From NCBI GenBank assembly GCA_032718475.1, contig JAUCBJ010002168.1:64001-91321 (forward strand): DNA of 27,321 nucleotides. The letters run 5' to 3'. A program made the translations under genes and the position numbers. Source of the DNA: Nemertoderma westbladi. Taxonomy: Eukaryota; Xenacoelomorpha; Nemertodermatida; Nemertodermatidae. The notes below the pieces were generated by a model. The model searched no databases. It was not told where the DNA came from and saw nothing but the letters and a program-made list of their open reading frames with translations. Below are positions 10,440-19,817 of this stretch, in pieces (the stretch's first letter is position 1; each line of letters starts with the position of its first letter).

Positions 10440-10660
10440 AATAATTATCGGAGGTGAAAGTGTGATCTTCCACAGTAAAGCCTTCCACTATATTTTCCAA
10501 GTTGCATTGGTTCCCATTTACCGACCATCCCAGATGAAAGCCCGGGTTGGGCTAGGATGCAGCATTTAAAGCATAGTGTGCCCAAATAGTGCTGTCCCCA
10601 TCTAGGGATCGAACCAGGGCTTCCCGGAAACCGATTGGGCAGCGCCCTTAGACCAAAAGA
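10440..10660 (-). mobile_element. tRNA-derived SINE with intact Pol III boxes
   Basis: On the minus strand the A box TGGTCTAAGGG (10655-10645) fits the consensus TRGYNNARNGG exactly, and the B box GGTTCGATCCC (10615-10605) is close to consensus at a normal distance. A non-tRNA body follows (GGGACAGCACTATTTGGGC, then CCCAACCCGGGC, then GGTCGGTAAATGGGAACC). Its lower boundary is uncertain. It is unlike the other SINEs in the window, so at least two tRNA-SINE families are present. No matching target-site duplication was identified. Confidence 0.6.
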
Positions 10661-11189
10661 TAAACTTTACAAATAGACATAGCACCATATAATTTAAAAA
10701 CAACTCGCAAGTAATCTTATAAAATGCTACGGATTAATAAGCCATGTAAATAGCTCAGTTACCGGGGTGCTATATTTATTACTTTACAGTATGTTTAGGC
10801 TCATTACTGTACATGCACCGCCTATCTGCATCAGCCTATATTAGTATATCAGCCTATCTCAGTATCTGGGTTGCGGAACTAATAAATAATAATACTGTAG
10901 TACCAGTCCACATTCCACAGCATAGTACATTAGAAATAGTTGCAATTGTAAAGATGGCATGGCAATCCTCTACTGAAATAATAATTACAGTGAATTAGTG
11001 ATCATGTAAAAGTGGTAGGGCCTAATGTAAAAATTAGGCCTAATGAAGTTAATTCCGTGAGTGCTGTGTTAGCTGCATTTTGTACGGTATATAGTTGTTC
11101 TAGTTATTAGTTGTTTAGCGACATGCACCTTCACTCTACACTCTATGTAGACATTAAACAGGTAGAACGGTAGAAGTTCAGAAGTTATT

Positions 11190-12206
11190 ATGAATTCCCC
11201 ACCGACAATTGGTAAAACTTATAAAAGTCCAATCCGTATAGCCCCTAAATACGGCGATTACATTCCCAATTCAGTTCTATTAGTTAAACTGCAGGACTTC
11301 AACACTTACAATAAGGCGAACGGCATTCCGGAATTCCGACTGATAGAAACTCATCCGGACAACGACCCAGAGAATCCGGGATGCGTCATAGGCGGCCAAC
11401 TCTCCATCTACTGGGGAGTCCGCAACCCCATCCAACTAGCCATGTACGACGACGACATATGCGAGGCCTGTTCCGAAAAGACGTCAGCCGCCGCCGCCGG
11501 CGCAGGGCCGCCTCGCGAAACACCGAAACCTCAGAAATCCCACGACGTGCGCCGCGCGCGGAGCGTATTGAAACCGCGTCCCGCCAGCGTTATGATCGCG
11601 CCTAGCCCGAAGGCCCTGACGAACAATCAACTAACCTACGTACTTTCCGATAAACCGCACCAATTCGTGAAAGGCTCTTCGCTAAAACGATCTTTAAGTT
11701 TCCGGGAGAGCATCGCCATAGAAGGCGACGAGAAACACTGTTGCAACATATCCGTAATAAACGGACACGCCTTCGATATCGGAACCTCTATATTCACCCC
11801 GGAGCACGGATCCCGAACTATAGTCTACGTAACGAGCCGCATGAAAACAACAGAAGTTTTAGTGAAATTGTTACAGAAATTCAAGATTTTAAATAATCCC
11901 AATGAATTCACACTGAATAAAGTCATGTCTAACGGGGAGGTTTTGTGTCTGAAGAAGGACGACAAGCCGCTTATACAACGGTTGTTGATGGGCCCCGCTG
12001 AGGAAATCGCAAAGATTTACATTTCCGAAAGGAGTTTAGTTAAAGAAGTTAATTTCGCAGCGGCGCAATATATTAATCTAAAGTTGCCGATACTAGAAGG
12101 GATTGTGCGTAAATACGAAGAGGAAGAGGAGAAAGCGATAATGGCGGTTCGTAAACGGTACGAGAGTTACAGAAAGAATTTAGAGGATCGCCTCAAAAAT
12201 GAATAA
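11190..12206 (+). CDS. RASSF: RASSF2/4/6-like Ras-association and SARAH domain protein, single exon
   Basis: A 338-residue protein with the layout of classical C-terminal RASSF proteins, adaptors that bind Ras-type GTPases through an RA domain and MST/Hippo kinases through a SARAH helix. Residues ~27-88 (LLVKLQDFNTYN, then GQLSIYWGVRNPIQLAMYDD) match the conserved N-terminal block of RASSF2/4/6 (…WGLRRPIRLQMQDD in human). A basic, Ser/Pro-rich linker spans 95-180. The RA domain lies at about 187-281 (INGHAFDIGTSIFTPEHGS, LLQKFKI, then LLMGPAEEIAKIYI) and the SARAH helix at 283-332 (AQYINLKLPILEGIVRKYEE). Length is close to human RASSF2 (326). The ATG at 11190 is preceded by an in-frame stop at 11163-11165. 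The frame is intact with no intron, unlike the multi-exon vertebrate genes. ATTAAA at 12234-12239 may be the poly(A) signal. The paralogue is not resolved. Confidence 0.9.
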   Translation: MNSPPTIGKTYKSPIRIAPKYGDYIPNSVLLVKLQDFNTYNKANGIPEFRLIETHPDNDPENPGCVIGGQLSIYWGVRNPIQLAMYDDDICEACSEKTSAAAAGAGPPRETPKPQKSHDVRRARSVLKPRPASVMIAPSPKALTNNQLTYVLSDKPHQFVKGSSLKRSLSFRESIAIEGDEKHCCNISVINGHAFDIGTSIFTPEHGSRTIVYVTSRMKTTEVLVKLLQKFKILNNPNEFTLNKVMSNGEVLCLKKDDKPLIQRLLMGPAEEIAKIYISERSLVKEVNFAAAQYINLKLPILEGIVRKYEEEEEKAIMAVRKRYESYRKNLEDRLKNE

Positions 12207-13190
12207 TTTATTATCTTTAATATGTGTGAATTGATTAAATATTGGAAATTGATGCCAGACGGTGCATGTGGGGTGGGTAGGCCTACAATAGAATCGGGCA
12301 TATATCACACTAGACTACTAGCAGCTAGGCGCACATATTCCCAGTTAAGTTTTGTACCAAATAATTCTGCATGAAAAATTACAGACTTAAGGGAAAGGAG
12401 CAGGTTACAGGGGCAGGATATTCTAACCAAAATACTAAACGTATGATTATACATTGTGGGTAAGGAACAAGGCTTTTCTCACTAAAAGATTATATTAATA
12501 TATACAACTTGTGTAATTAATAAGATTGTATAGTAAATACTACCGTTATTTCCCACTTGTCCTCTATTTCTGCGATATCCAATATCTATTTGTGTAGGTG
12601 GATATATTTTTTAATTGAACTGTAAACAATTTTTAATAATTATTTATTTCTGCGACACTAATTTATTTTTCATCTATTCGCATCGCTATTATGTAATTAA
12701 TCGTGCTATTCTTATTTATTTTGTAAGTTTGACTGGAATATTAATGAGTTTTGTTATTTATTTTAATTAATGCGAAATATCTGTCGGATTTGTTTTAATT
12801 AAACATTTTGTAATTAATGGTTAAATTAATAGGGAAGATATCTGGGGGGGGGGGGGGGGGTCTGTTAGATTATGTGGTTTAGAGTTAAGTTTATTAATGA
12901 TAATATTTATAAATTACATCCATTTTATACCAAAAATGTCATTATTACTTAACAGCGAGTTGTTATTTTGCACTTTATAGCATTATATTACTCATCACAT
13001 CACAATACGTAGGTATATACAACAGCGACGTAATGTATACTTTACAGCTCTCGACGTGGTCTTTACATTTTATGTGGTCCTGAGAATAATACGTTTGTTT
13101 ACGTTTTGCGCGTTGCCCGAAAATAAATTTAAATGCGATCTTGAACAACAACATCTCGCTGGAGGGGAGAAATTTATTTATATTATACAA
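12207..13190. other. RASSF 3' flank, no gene seen
   Basis: AT-rich, with a 17-G run at 12844-12860. Open frames on both strands at 12975-13193 are short and have no family features. Confidence 0.4.
12844..12860. repeat. Poly-G tract (17 G)
   Basis: Homopolymer in AT-rich DNA about 640 bp after the RASSF stop codon. No element ends were recognised around it. Confidence 0.95.
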
Positions 13191-13194
13191 CAAG

Positions 13195-13345
13195 GCCCAC
13201 CTTGGTGTTGTGGTTGCATTGAATTAACATCTCTCGGAGGTCGCGGGTTCAAACCCCGCGTGTGGTCAATGCAGTATTCGTTTCGGTGAGACTTCTTTGA
13301 AGGCAACTATATGCATCTATAATATGCAACTAAAAACTGTCTGTT
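13195..13345 (+). mobile_element. tRNA-derived SINE (family A)
   Basis: CACCTTGGTGTTGTGGTTGC carries an A box with one mismatch, and the T-arm is perfect: GCGGG-TTCAAAC-CCCGC at 13243-13259. The body continues GCAGTATTCGTTTCGGTGAG, which matches the body of the minus-strand copy at 18378-18557 (GCAGTTTTCGTTTCGGC). The acceptor stem does not pair, so this is a tRNA-derived element rather than a tRNA gene. The end at ~13345 is approximate. Confidence 0.65.
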
Positions 13346-13380
13346 CAATAAAAGTGGAATAATTTGAAAGATGAGTTGTC

Positions 13381-13475
13381 AGGGGAGAGTGGCTGAACCT
13401 AATAGCGCTACTGAAGAGCCCTGTTAAGCCGAAACACGTATAGCGCTGGTTCAACCCCCGGTGACGCGCTTTCTC
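13381..13475 (+). mobile_element. Possible tRNA-Ser/Leu-like SINE head
   Basis: GAGAGTGGCTGAAC resembles the A-box region of long-arm tRNAs, and GGTTCAACCCC at 13450-13460 resembles a B box. GAACC..AGCGCT near 13394 and AGCGCTGGTTC near 13444 form an imperfect foldback. No copy elsewhere in the window confirms it. Confidence 0.3.
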
Positions 13476-13895
13476 ATTCTTTCCATTTCTGAACAACTTA
13501 ATACTATGAATGAAGGGTCTAGCCAGGGCGCATTACTAATAGACTCCCGCTAGAGGGCTACATATTAATGTCTCCCCATTTATTTGTTTTTATTCCGTTT
13601 AAACTAAAACATACTAGACTAATTAACTGTATCTTCGTATGTAACCTAATTAGTCTGCAGTTCTCGAGTGGGCCGCATGATTCTTTCTTCATTTGAGTTG
13701 ACACACGACCTACTACAGTATAAATATATAGTATCAATCAATACCGTAGTTGGTCATGGTTGACACTTAACATAAATTTATCTCACGTTCTGAGCGAATG
13801 CCTCACTTGTGTATTATAATGTAGAACTTGTGCGGCGGATAGGTAACAACATTTACCTCTGCTCGTTACCCGGAAAGGTAGACCTACTACTACTA

Positions 13896-14437
13896 CTAGG
13901 TCGAGCGAACTCGGACAGTGGAAATGAGATCCTTCCAGGCTTCCCGATTCTCCATAGTTGTCGCAATTTCGTTTCTCCCAAGTTCAGTATCCCTTTCAAG
14001 TTGATCTATATATGTTATGGCCGGTCGTCCACGACTACGCTTTCCATGAGTTGGTTGCCAGAAACGTAGATCTGGTATGGCCTCGCCTTTACTTCTCCAG
14101 TAGTGCCCACTGAATGGGTGGTATTGTACCATAAAGCTCGGCGTTTGTCATGTGTTGTCTCCAGCTGATGTTTAGGGCTGCCCTTAGTAGTCTTGTGTAG
14201 CAACCATCAATTCGTTGTTCAAGTGATTTAGTCAGTGTCCAGGTCTCACCCCCGTGTAAAAATACACTTTCCACTGTGGCTCGAAAGAACTTAGTCTTCA
14301 GGTGCCTGGAGAGATCTGATTTCCAGATGGTATCCATTTTTGATAAGAGCTACCCAAGCCTTTGCTTTCCTAACTTCTATGTCCTTTTTACTACTCTCTA
14401 TCCATGATCCAAGGTTCTGGAAGTTAAGGTAGGTAGA
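13896..14437 (-). pseudogene. RTE-like non-LTR retrotransposon, 5'-truncated C-terminal fragment
   Basis: Minus-strand reading in order: LGSWIESSKKDIEVRKAKAW (14437-14350), then KTKFFRATVESVFLHGGETW and TLTKSLEQRIDGCYTRLLRA, then LNISWRQHMTNAELYG, then GHYWRSKGEAIPDLRFWQPT, HGKRSRGRPAITYIDQLERD and MENREAWKDLI. These are hallmarks of the C-terminal half of a very common invertebrate non-LTR family, after the reverse transcriptase. At least three frame changes interrupt it, so it is a dead copy. Just after its 3' end is a short CTA/TAG repeat (13884-13898), which could be the tail. The reverse-transcriptase fragment at 25588-26960 is of the same general type. Confidence 0.8.
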
Positions 14438-15164
14438 CCTATACCCGGTAATTACATTCTCATTTTCAAAATTGTCTGTACAGTACCGTAAGGTTCACGT
14501 CTACATAAAGGGGGTAGGTACGCGATACGATTGTACCAGAAGTACAGCTATTATAGACTAGCAAGGGAAGTCCGACTGGATTTATATTCATCAAGCTGTG
14601 ATTTATTTAAGTTAAATAAAAGGGACAATATATTTTGTTGCAGTGCATGACTAACCTGTTTTCAAAGGAATAAAAAACGAACGGCAAGCTACAGTATTAT
14701 TTTATTAATTTGAAATATCGTTGATTTTTAACCTCCAATTTATTAAAAAAAAATTATTTAAGATTTTATTTTAACTTTTTTTTAAAGCCGATATACATCT
14801 ATAGGCCTAGTCGGATATACATCTATAGGCCTAGTCAAGACTTCTTAACCTCAAAAGTAAGGTGATGTGGAGGTTATGGACAAACTTCCCATAATTTGCA
14901 CAGGTGAAGATAATTACCATACCTTTCATTTTTTAAGGGGAACCAACTTTGCAACATGATTTATCGGTCCCATGTAACCATGACAACAGGAGGTCATTTA
15001 CAAAAGTCCACTTTTCAATAAAGCTACAGTCTTCTTGACCTACCCCCATATATCAGCGTCAGAGATTCCTTTGACGTCATTTGTAAAACCCGGTTACCAT
15101 GGCAACTGTTTCAAAAAGTCTCTAACGCCGATTTTCAGTAAATATCAGAAAAATATAAAACCAT
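14438..15164. other. Repeat-rich non-coding region
   Basis: Contains a 24-bp tandem duplication at 14790-14837 (GATATACATCTATAGGCCTA..., 23 of 24 identical) and two RFX X-box-like sites, GTAACCATGACAAC at 14974-14987 and GTTACCATGGCAAC at 15093-15106, with a perfect CRE TGACGTCA at 15072-15079. No gene was seen. Confidence 0.4.
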
Positions 15165-15177
15165 TGATTAATAATTG
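15165..15177. repeat. SINE target-site duplication, left copy
   Basis: TGATTAATAATTG, repeated perfectly at 15415-15427 on the other side of the SINE. Confidence 0.85.
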
Positions 15178-15414
15178 CGGGGCAGCTCAGTTGGTTGAGC
15201 GCCGGGCCTGCAATCTAATGGTTGTAGGTTCAGCCCCGCCAGGGTCCACTCAGCCTTTCATCCACTGGGGTCGATAAAATGAGTACCAGTTAAATAACTG
15301 GGAGCAAATCTTGGGATAGGAGTAGCGCCCACCCCTACCCTCGGGTAGCAGCTATCGAAAGAGGAGCCTTTGGGTCGCCTCCGGCTTCGGCCGACTGTTT
15401 GCTTGTTGCTTGCA
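15178..15414 (+). mobile_element. Full-length tRNA-derived SINE with conserved core domain
   Basis: A 237-bp element bracketed by a perfect 13-bp direct repeat. The head is tRNA-like: D-arm GCTCAGTTGGTTGAGC with an A box, and a B-box-like GGTTCAGCCCC. The core holds CAGCCTTTCATCC (15251-15263) and TCGATAAAATGAGTACCAGT (15271-15290). It is followed by a GC-rich segment and a short TTGC-type tail (GTTTGCTTGTTGCTTGC). Perfect duplications and clear structure suggest a fairly young insertion. The core resembles sequences I associate with mollusc and other invertebrate SINEs; the family name is not assigned. Spurious open frames at 15035-15277 and 15258-15449 overlap it. Confidence 0.85.
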
Positions 15415-15427
15415 TGATTAATAATTG
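15415..15427. repeat. SINE target-site duplication, right copy
   Basis: Identical to 15165-15177. Confidence 0.85.
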
Positions 15428-17860
15428 GTCCCCATTTGGAAAAAATCATCTAACATTATAAATATATTATCCCTGAGACCGTCTTGATTTCTAGTAGTGG
15501 ACCAATTTAAATGGACCTGTGGTAGTCCTGTAACCATGGTCACAAGTCATATATATATTCTGCCAAATTTAATATAGTTCCGAACTTCTATTAAAAGGTA
15601 ATGTGATAATAAATGTTATAATGACACAATAAGCGTAAACCATGTAGGTTAAACCCCGTATCTCATTGTATCTCATGCGAGTTACATTGTTTTGGCTTAA
15701 GAACAGCTGTGGAAATTTATATAATTTACATGATGTAATAAATAAGTAAACTGGTTAAAATTTGTAAGGTACCTCTAAAATCAAAACAAAAAACATTTTT
15801 TAAATATCTAGCTTAAGTTTGGAGCTCTAAGACTTTCTAGGTATTTAAATAATACTATCCGACTAACCCTTAATGTTGAAAATGTTCACACAGAGATTCA
15901 CATGTTTTCTTACAGATCCGTTAACTTTAGATTAATTTATTTTTCTCAAAACTCGATTTTTTGAGTTACATTAGGAGGGCAGAACTGACGAAACATGCAC
16001 TAAAAGATTTTTATAAAATAAATTTAACTTTACTAAAATTTTTATAAAATGATCTTATTTTGCGGATTTGTTACCTATAGGCTAATTATAGGCGCTGATT
16101 CCGAAAATGGCAAAATATTTCGAAATTTCCGAAAAATGAGATATACTTTACCATTATAATGGCGATTACATTTTAGTGCACTGTATTAATGTAATATATG
16201 AAACCTGGAGGGCAGGAGTGTTAATGCTTTAGGGTGATAGTAGGGGGAAGCATAGAAGTATGTATTTGAACTAAGAATCATTCCTCAGTTAACTAATCTT
16301 TGAGTTTATGCATTCTAACAAAAAAAAAATTTAGTTTTTTAGAAGATAAGAAGATCAGTAAGTACAGTAATTGATACATTTTCAGAAATGGAAATAATTT
16401 CTAAACTTTTGACAGACTACATTGTGTAACAAGTTTGGTTATATTTCATCAATGATTGGCGGACTTATTTCGGTTTTTATCAAAATTCTGAAACTATCGG
16501 TACCACCAGACAGACTATCTGATATGTGACCTTTGATTCCTTAAACCTCAGATTCTTTCTAAACTTTTGACAGATTGCATACGTACCAGGTTTGGTTTAA
16601 TTTCATCAATAAATAACTGAGTTATTAGTGCTAGCAATGGCCTATACTTTACCACACAAAACACATTGTAAAAAATTAGCAATGCAGCAATTCGTCTGAT
16701 ATTTATATTTTTATTTAAGCTAAATAATACAGCTTTATCCTAAACACCGTACCTGCGCACAATTCGCTAAATTTTAGAATTGAAATCATAAAATAAAAAA
16801 AACTATTTCGTACGAATCCGTACTTTACCTTAATTAGACAACCTAGTGTTTTCTCAAAAGCTGCCATAATCTTAGCGAAATCAACGCTGATGTTTGAAAG
16901 TTCAATCCAAGCACAATTTTGTGCACTGACAGGCAATCAAAGTTCAAAATTATGTAGGCCTACGAATGTCCTGTACTTTACTTTGGAATGAGCAACAAAA
17001 TAACAAATTTTCAAATTTTGGGTTTCTGAATTTATAAGAATCGACAGAAAAATATTATGGAAATATGTTTCACTGTTTAGAAGTAACAAACCGTCGGACT
17101 GTGGGATTAAATGGGTCTATGTTGAATATTTGGCAAAATTGGATATATATTGTGTGATTTGAAGCAGGTTAAATGGGTAGTTCAAAAAAGCTGAATAAAT
17201 TTGCAAAAATTTGATACAGTACAACTGTAACACTAACTTCAATTTTGTTGCAAGCTTTTATACGCGATGCATAATGTTGTTATCTCTATGTTATAGTCAT
17301 TTACCTCAATAAGCTTAGAAACATAATTATTCGACCCTACGCGACATCCGGCCGCCTCCAAAATTAATATTTGCTGGGCCTAACGCGCTACAGTAGCTTT
17401 AAATTCCCGTCAGTTTGTTTGTATCATGATAGACGATGAACGATGAACGTCTTGCTCTTGAACGCGAAGGGAGAATAGCACAAAATTAACATTAGGCCTA
17501 AGACGAACAATATCCCACATTAATTTAGTGCTGTATGTTGCAAATCTTAGTTTTTTATACTATATATGAGTATTTACATATACAGAAGCTTCTGCAAATA
17601 AACCTTGTGTAACTTAACTACTGATGCCAATTTATCTGCGTCAGGTTCTACATGTATAACCGTATATCACATTCTGGGACAGGTGATAATCTATGTATAA
17701 TAGCGATTGGAGGTTAAACATTAGTCCTATTTAAAATAATTAATGGGTATTATAATTAACAGTTAAAAGTATTAAAATTATATGCATATAATCTTCTACA
17801 TATTACATTGTGTAGACTAAACTTTATATTTGACTTATTTAAGGGAGTAAAGTGAATCTT
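15428..17860. other. AT-rich region with a diverged internal duplication
   Basis: No gene recognised. TTTCTAAACTTTTGACAGA... at 16398-16454 recurs at 16556-16610, about 158 bp later, sharing also TTTGGTT and TTTCATCAAT. A third X-box-like site GTAACCATGGTCAC is at 15530-15543. The open frame at 16715-16936 looks like chance. Confidence 0.4.
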
Positions 17861-17861
17861 T

Positions 17862-17947
17862 GGGCCAAAACGTCCGACAAGCAAATCTTCTATTTAACTC
17901 ATTGGGCCGAAACGTCCTAGGCCAAAACGACTTAGACCGAAACGTCT
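17862..17947 (+). repeat. Minisatellite-like GGGCCRAAACGTCC repeat, four units
   Basis: Units at 17862-17875 (GGGCCAAAACGTCC), 17904-17917 (GGGCCGAAACGTCC), 17920-17933 (GGCCAAAACGACTT) and 17935-17947 (GACCGAAACGTCT). Spacing is regular for the last three and longer for the first. Confidence 0.65.
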
Positions 17948-17990
17948 GTTACCCCTTTAAATTGTACAGTATATAGCCATTATCTCATCT

Positions 17991-18033
17991 CTGCCTTTCA
18001 TCTTAAATGGTAGCTAAATGGGTACCAGTTTCC
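17991..18033 (+). mobile_element. Isolated SINE core copy
   Basis: CTGCCTTTCATC, then GGTAGCTAAATGGGTACCAG, then TTTCC. It matches the core of the SINE at 15178-15414 in the same order (GCCTTTCATC ... TAAAATGAGTACCAGTT) and is an inverted counterpart of 18378-18423. No tRNA head is recognisable next to it. Confidence 0.55.
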
Positions 18034-18377
18034 AGGTTCCAGTATAGTTTGTACAGAGGATATTCTTGGAATTCTTAAGTTAGGCGGGACGCGTGGCAGC
18101 AATGGGAAGTGTATATTGTATAACTACTGTCTTGCATATGGCAGCCAAAGTGAAATCTATTTAAGATTATAAAAATGAAGAACACCACATTGACAGGGTA
18201 GATAAGGACGAGGTACAGTAGATTTAAACCCAGGAAGTCGCTCAATAGTTGATCGTACAGTATTCCGTGTGCACTTCCCGGTAAAAAGTAAAGTAAATTT
18301 TCTTCGGCCGCCAGGCCAGGGATTACGCAGAAAGTCTCACGACTTTTTTCCAGTGCGATCCCCCTAGACTCCCCAGA

Positions 18378-18557
18378 GGAAACTCCAGTACTCATTTAGC
18401 TACCACTTAAGGATTCAAGGCAGATAGATGTGCCATGGCTGGTCCCTTTAAAGCATTCGTGCCGAAACGAAAACTGCCCTGGCCCATGTGAGGATCGAAC
18501 CCACGACCTACGGTAGATGTGAATTCAATGCAACCACTACACCAAGGTGGAACCTTG
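18378..18557 (-). mobile_element. tRNA-derived SINE (family A), with core at its 3' side
   Basis: On the minus strand, CACCTTGGTGTAGTGGTTGC contains an exact A box (TGGTGTAGTGG), and GTGGGTTCGATCCTCAC forms a T-arm with one wobble pair. The body GCAGTTTTCGTTTCGGC matches the copy at 13195. Further on come CTGCCTTGAATCC and GGTAGCTAAATGAGTACTGG (18378-18423), a diverged version of the core seen at 15251-15291 and 17991-18033. This links a different tRNA head to the same core. Confidence 0.65.
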
Positions 18558-18765
18558 GTTGAACCGGTGATCGATGTCGAAACTCAGATATCGTCATTCC
18601 CATGGGAATGGGTCGTTAGCAAGTCGTTAGACTTGATTATTGTAAGAAAATTGATGGCAGAAAAAACTAATGTTGACTACTGGCTACTGACCTAGAGCAA
18701 AAACGACTAGATTTTGATGAAATTTTGCATGAACCATGAAAATAGATTTCTAAGGGTACTTGTGA

Positions 18766-18805
18766 AATCGCGGTTTAAATTGAAACATCTCAACTTGTTT
18801 TATTT
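18766..18805 (+). repeat. 40-bp direct repeat, copy 1
   Basis: 39 of 40 bases identical to 18966-19005, at an exact 200-bp offset. Confidence 0.8.
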
Positions 18806-18965
18806 CGCAAAATAGCTTACAAATAAGGCTGAATGTTTACTCAGCCTCATAATGATTCTCCATAAGGCTAACATTATAGTTTGAAATATAAAAATCTGTT
18901 ATACTAATAATATAGTTGTTGTATTTAATTAATATCGTGGTTTACATTGAACATTGTAAATTGTT

Positions 18966-19005
18966 AATCGCGGTTTACATTGAAACATCTCAACTTGTTT
19001 TATTT
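18966..19005 (+). repeat. 40-bp direct repeat, copy 2
   Basis: Partner of 18766-18805. Confidence 0.8.
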
Positions 19006-19817
19006 ACAAAAATAAGAACGAATTTGTCTTATCACTTCTTGGGCGCGATTGTATTGAATCCATGACAACTGCTGTTATTATTATCACCTCGACACCTAAT
19101 TGACACCTCGACTCCTCTCTGAGACTCCGACTGCTCTATCCGATAGAATAAAATAATCATTTCGCTAACTGCTCTCTATCTTCGATAATCACAACAGCTT
19201 TTATAATTTATTAGATGATTACAACATAATAATTATAGTTTGAAGTTGTCTAGAAAATTTCTCGTACACCACCGGGACTACCCTCACACTAATTTATTAT
19301 CAGACAGAACAAAAAGCTTTTTCTTGACTCGTATTGTCTCGTATTGACTCGTATGAATACGATATAGTACGAGAGAATAATTATAGTGATAATCTGATCT
19401 AATTAATTGGCGCACCTTTGACACACGTTCCTCTCGCCTTACGGTGGAATAAAACCTCTATTTCAATTTCTGAGAACTTCAGTGCGTGTTACATGGACAT
19501 CATGCTGGGTAATTGTGTATTCGAATGCTAAGTTGCGACACATAATCAATATGTATGGGCCATTATGCCCTGTTTCCTTAGGTATTCCCTGTTTATCCAG
19601 TGATAAAATATAGTCAATGATATTTCAAATACTGAAACAGTTAAATTATTATTATTTAATCTTCTAGAGTGTGATAGAAGAACTAAGGCCATGGACCCTC
19701 CAACAATCAAAACAAAATGAACATGTAGAACACCTACAATCATTGTTTCGTCAGCACCGGTATAATAATCCTAACTATTAAATACCGGTAAACAACAATA
19801 GGTTATCGCCAGGGCAA

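Larger units (their letters stand above)
18558..19817. other. Non-coding region with direct repeats
   Basis: Two 40-bp repeats (18766-18805 and 18966-19005, beginning AATCGCGGTTTAAATTGAAA or with one A/C change) lie exactly 200 bp apart, and a partial copy (ATCGTGGTTTACATTGAACA) begins near 18934. A CTCGTATTG-type repeat followed by its inverse lies at 19326-19374. No gene recognised. The part next to 19818 should be the eIF3b 3' UTR; ATTAAA on the minus strand at 19660-19655 and AATAAA at 19298-19293 are possible poly(A) signals. Confidence 0.4.

Noticed and set aside
13195-13262. Possible tRNA gene with perfect T-arm
   Set aside because: No acceptor-stem pairing, and the sequence continues into a body shared with another copy, so it is a SINE.
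15178-15241. Possible tRNA gene (D-arm GCTCAGTTGGTTGAGC, matching GCGGGGC/GCCCCGC ends)
   Set aside because: The anticodon arm does not pair and the T-arm is merged with the acceptor end; it is the head of a SINE with target-site duplications.
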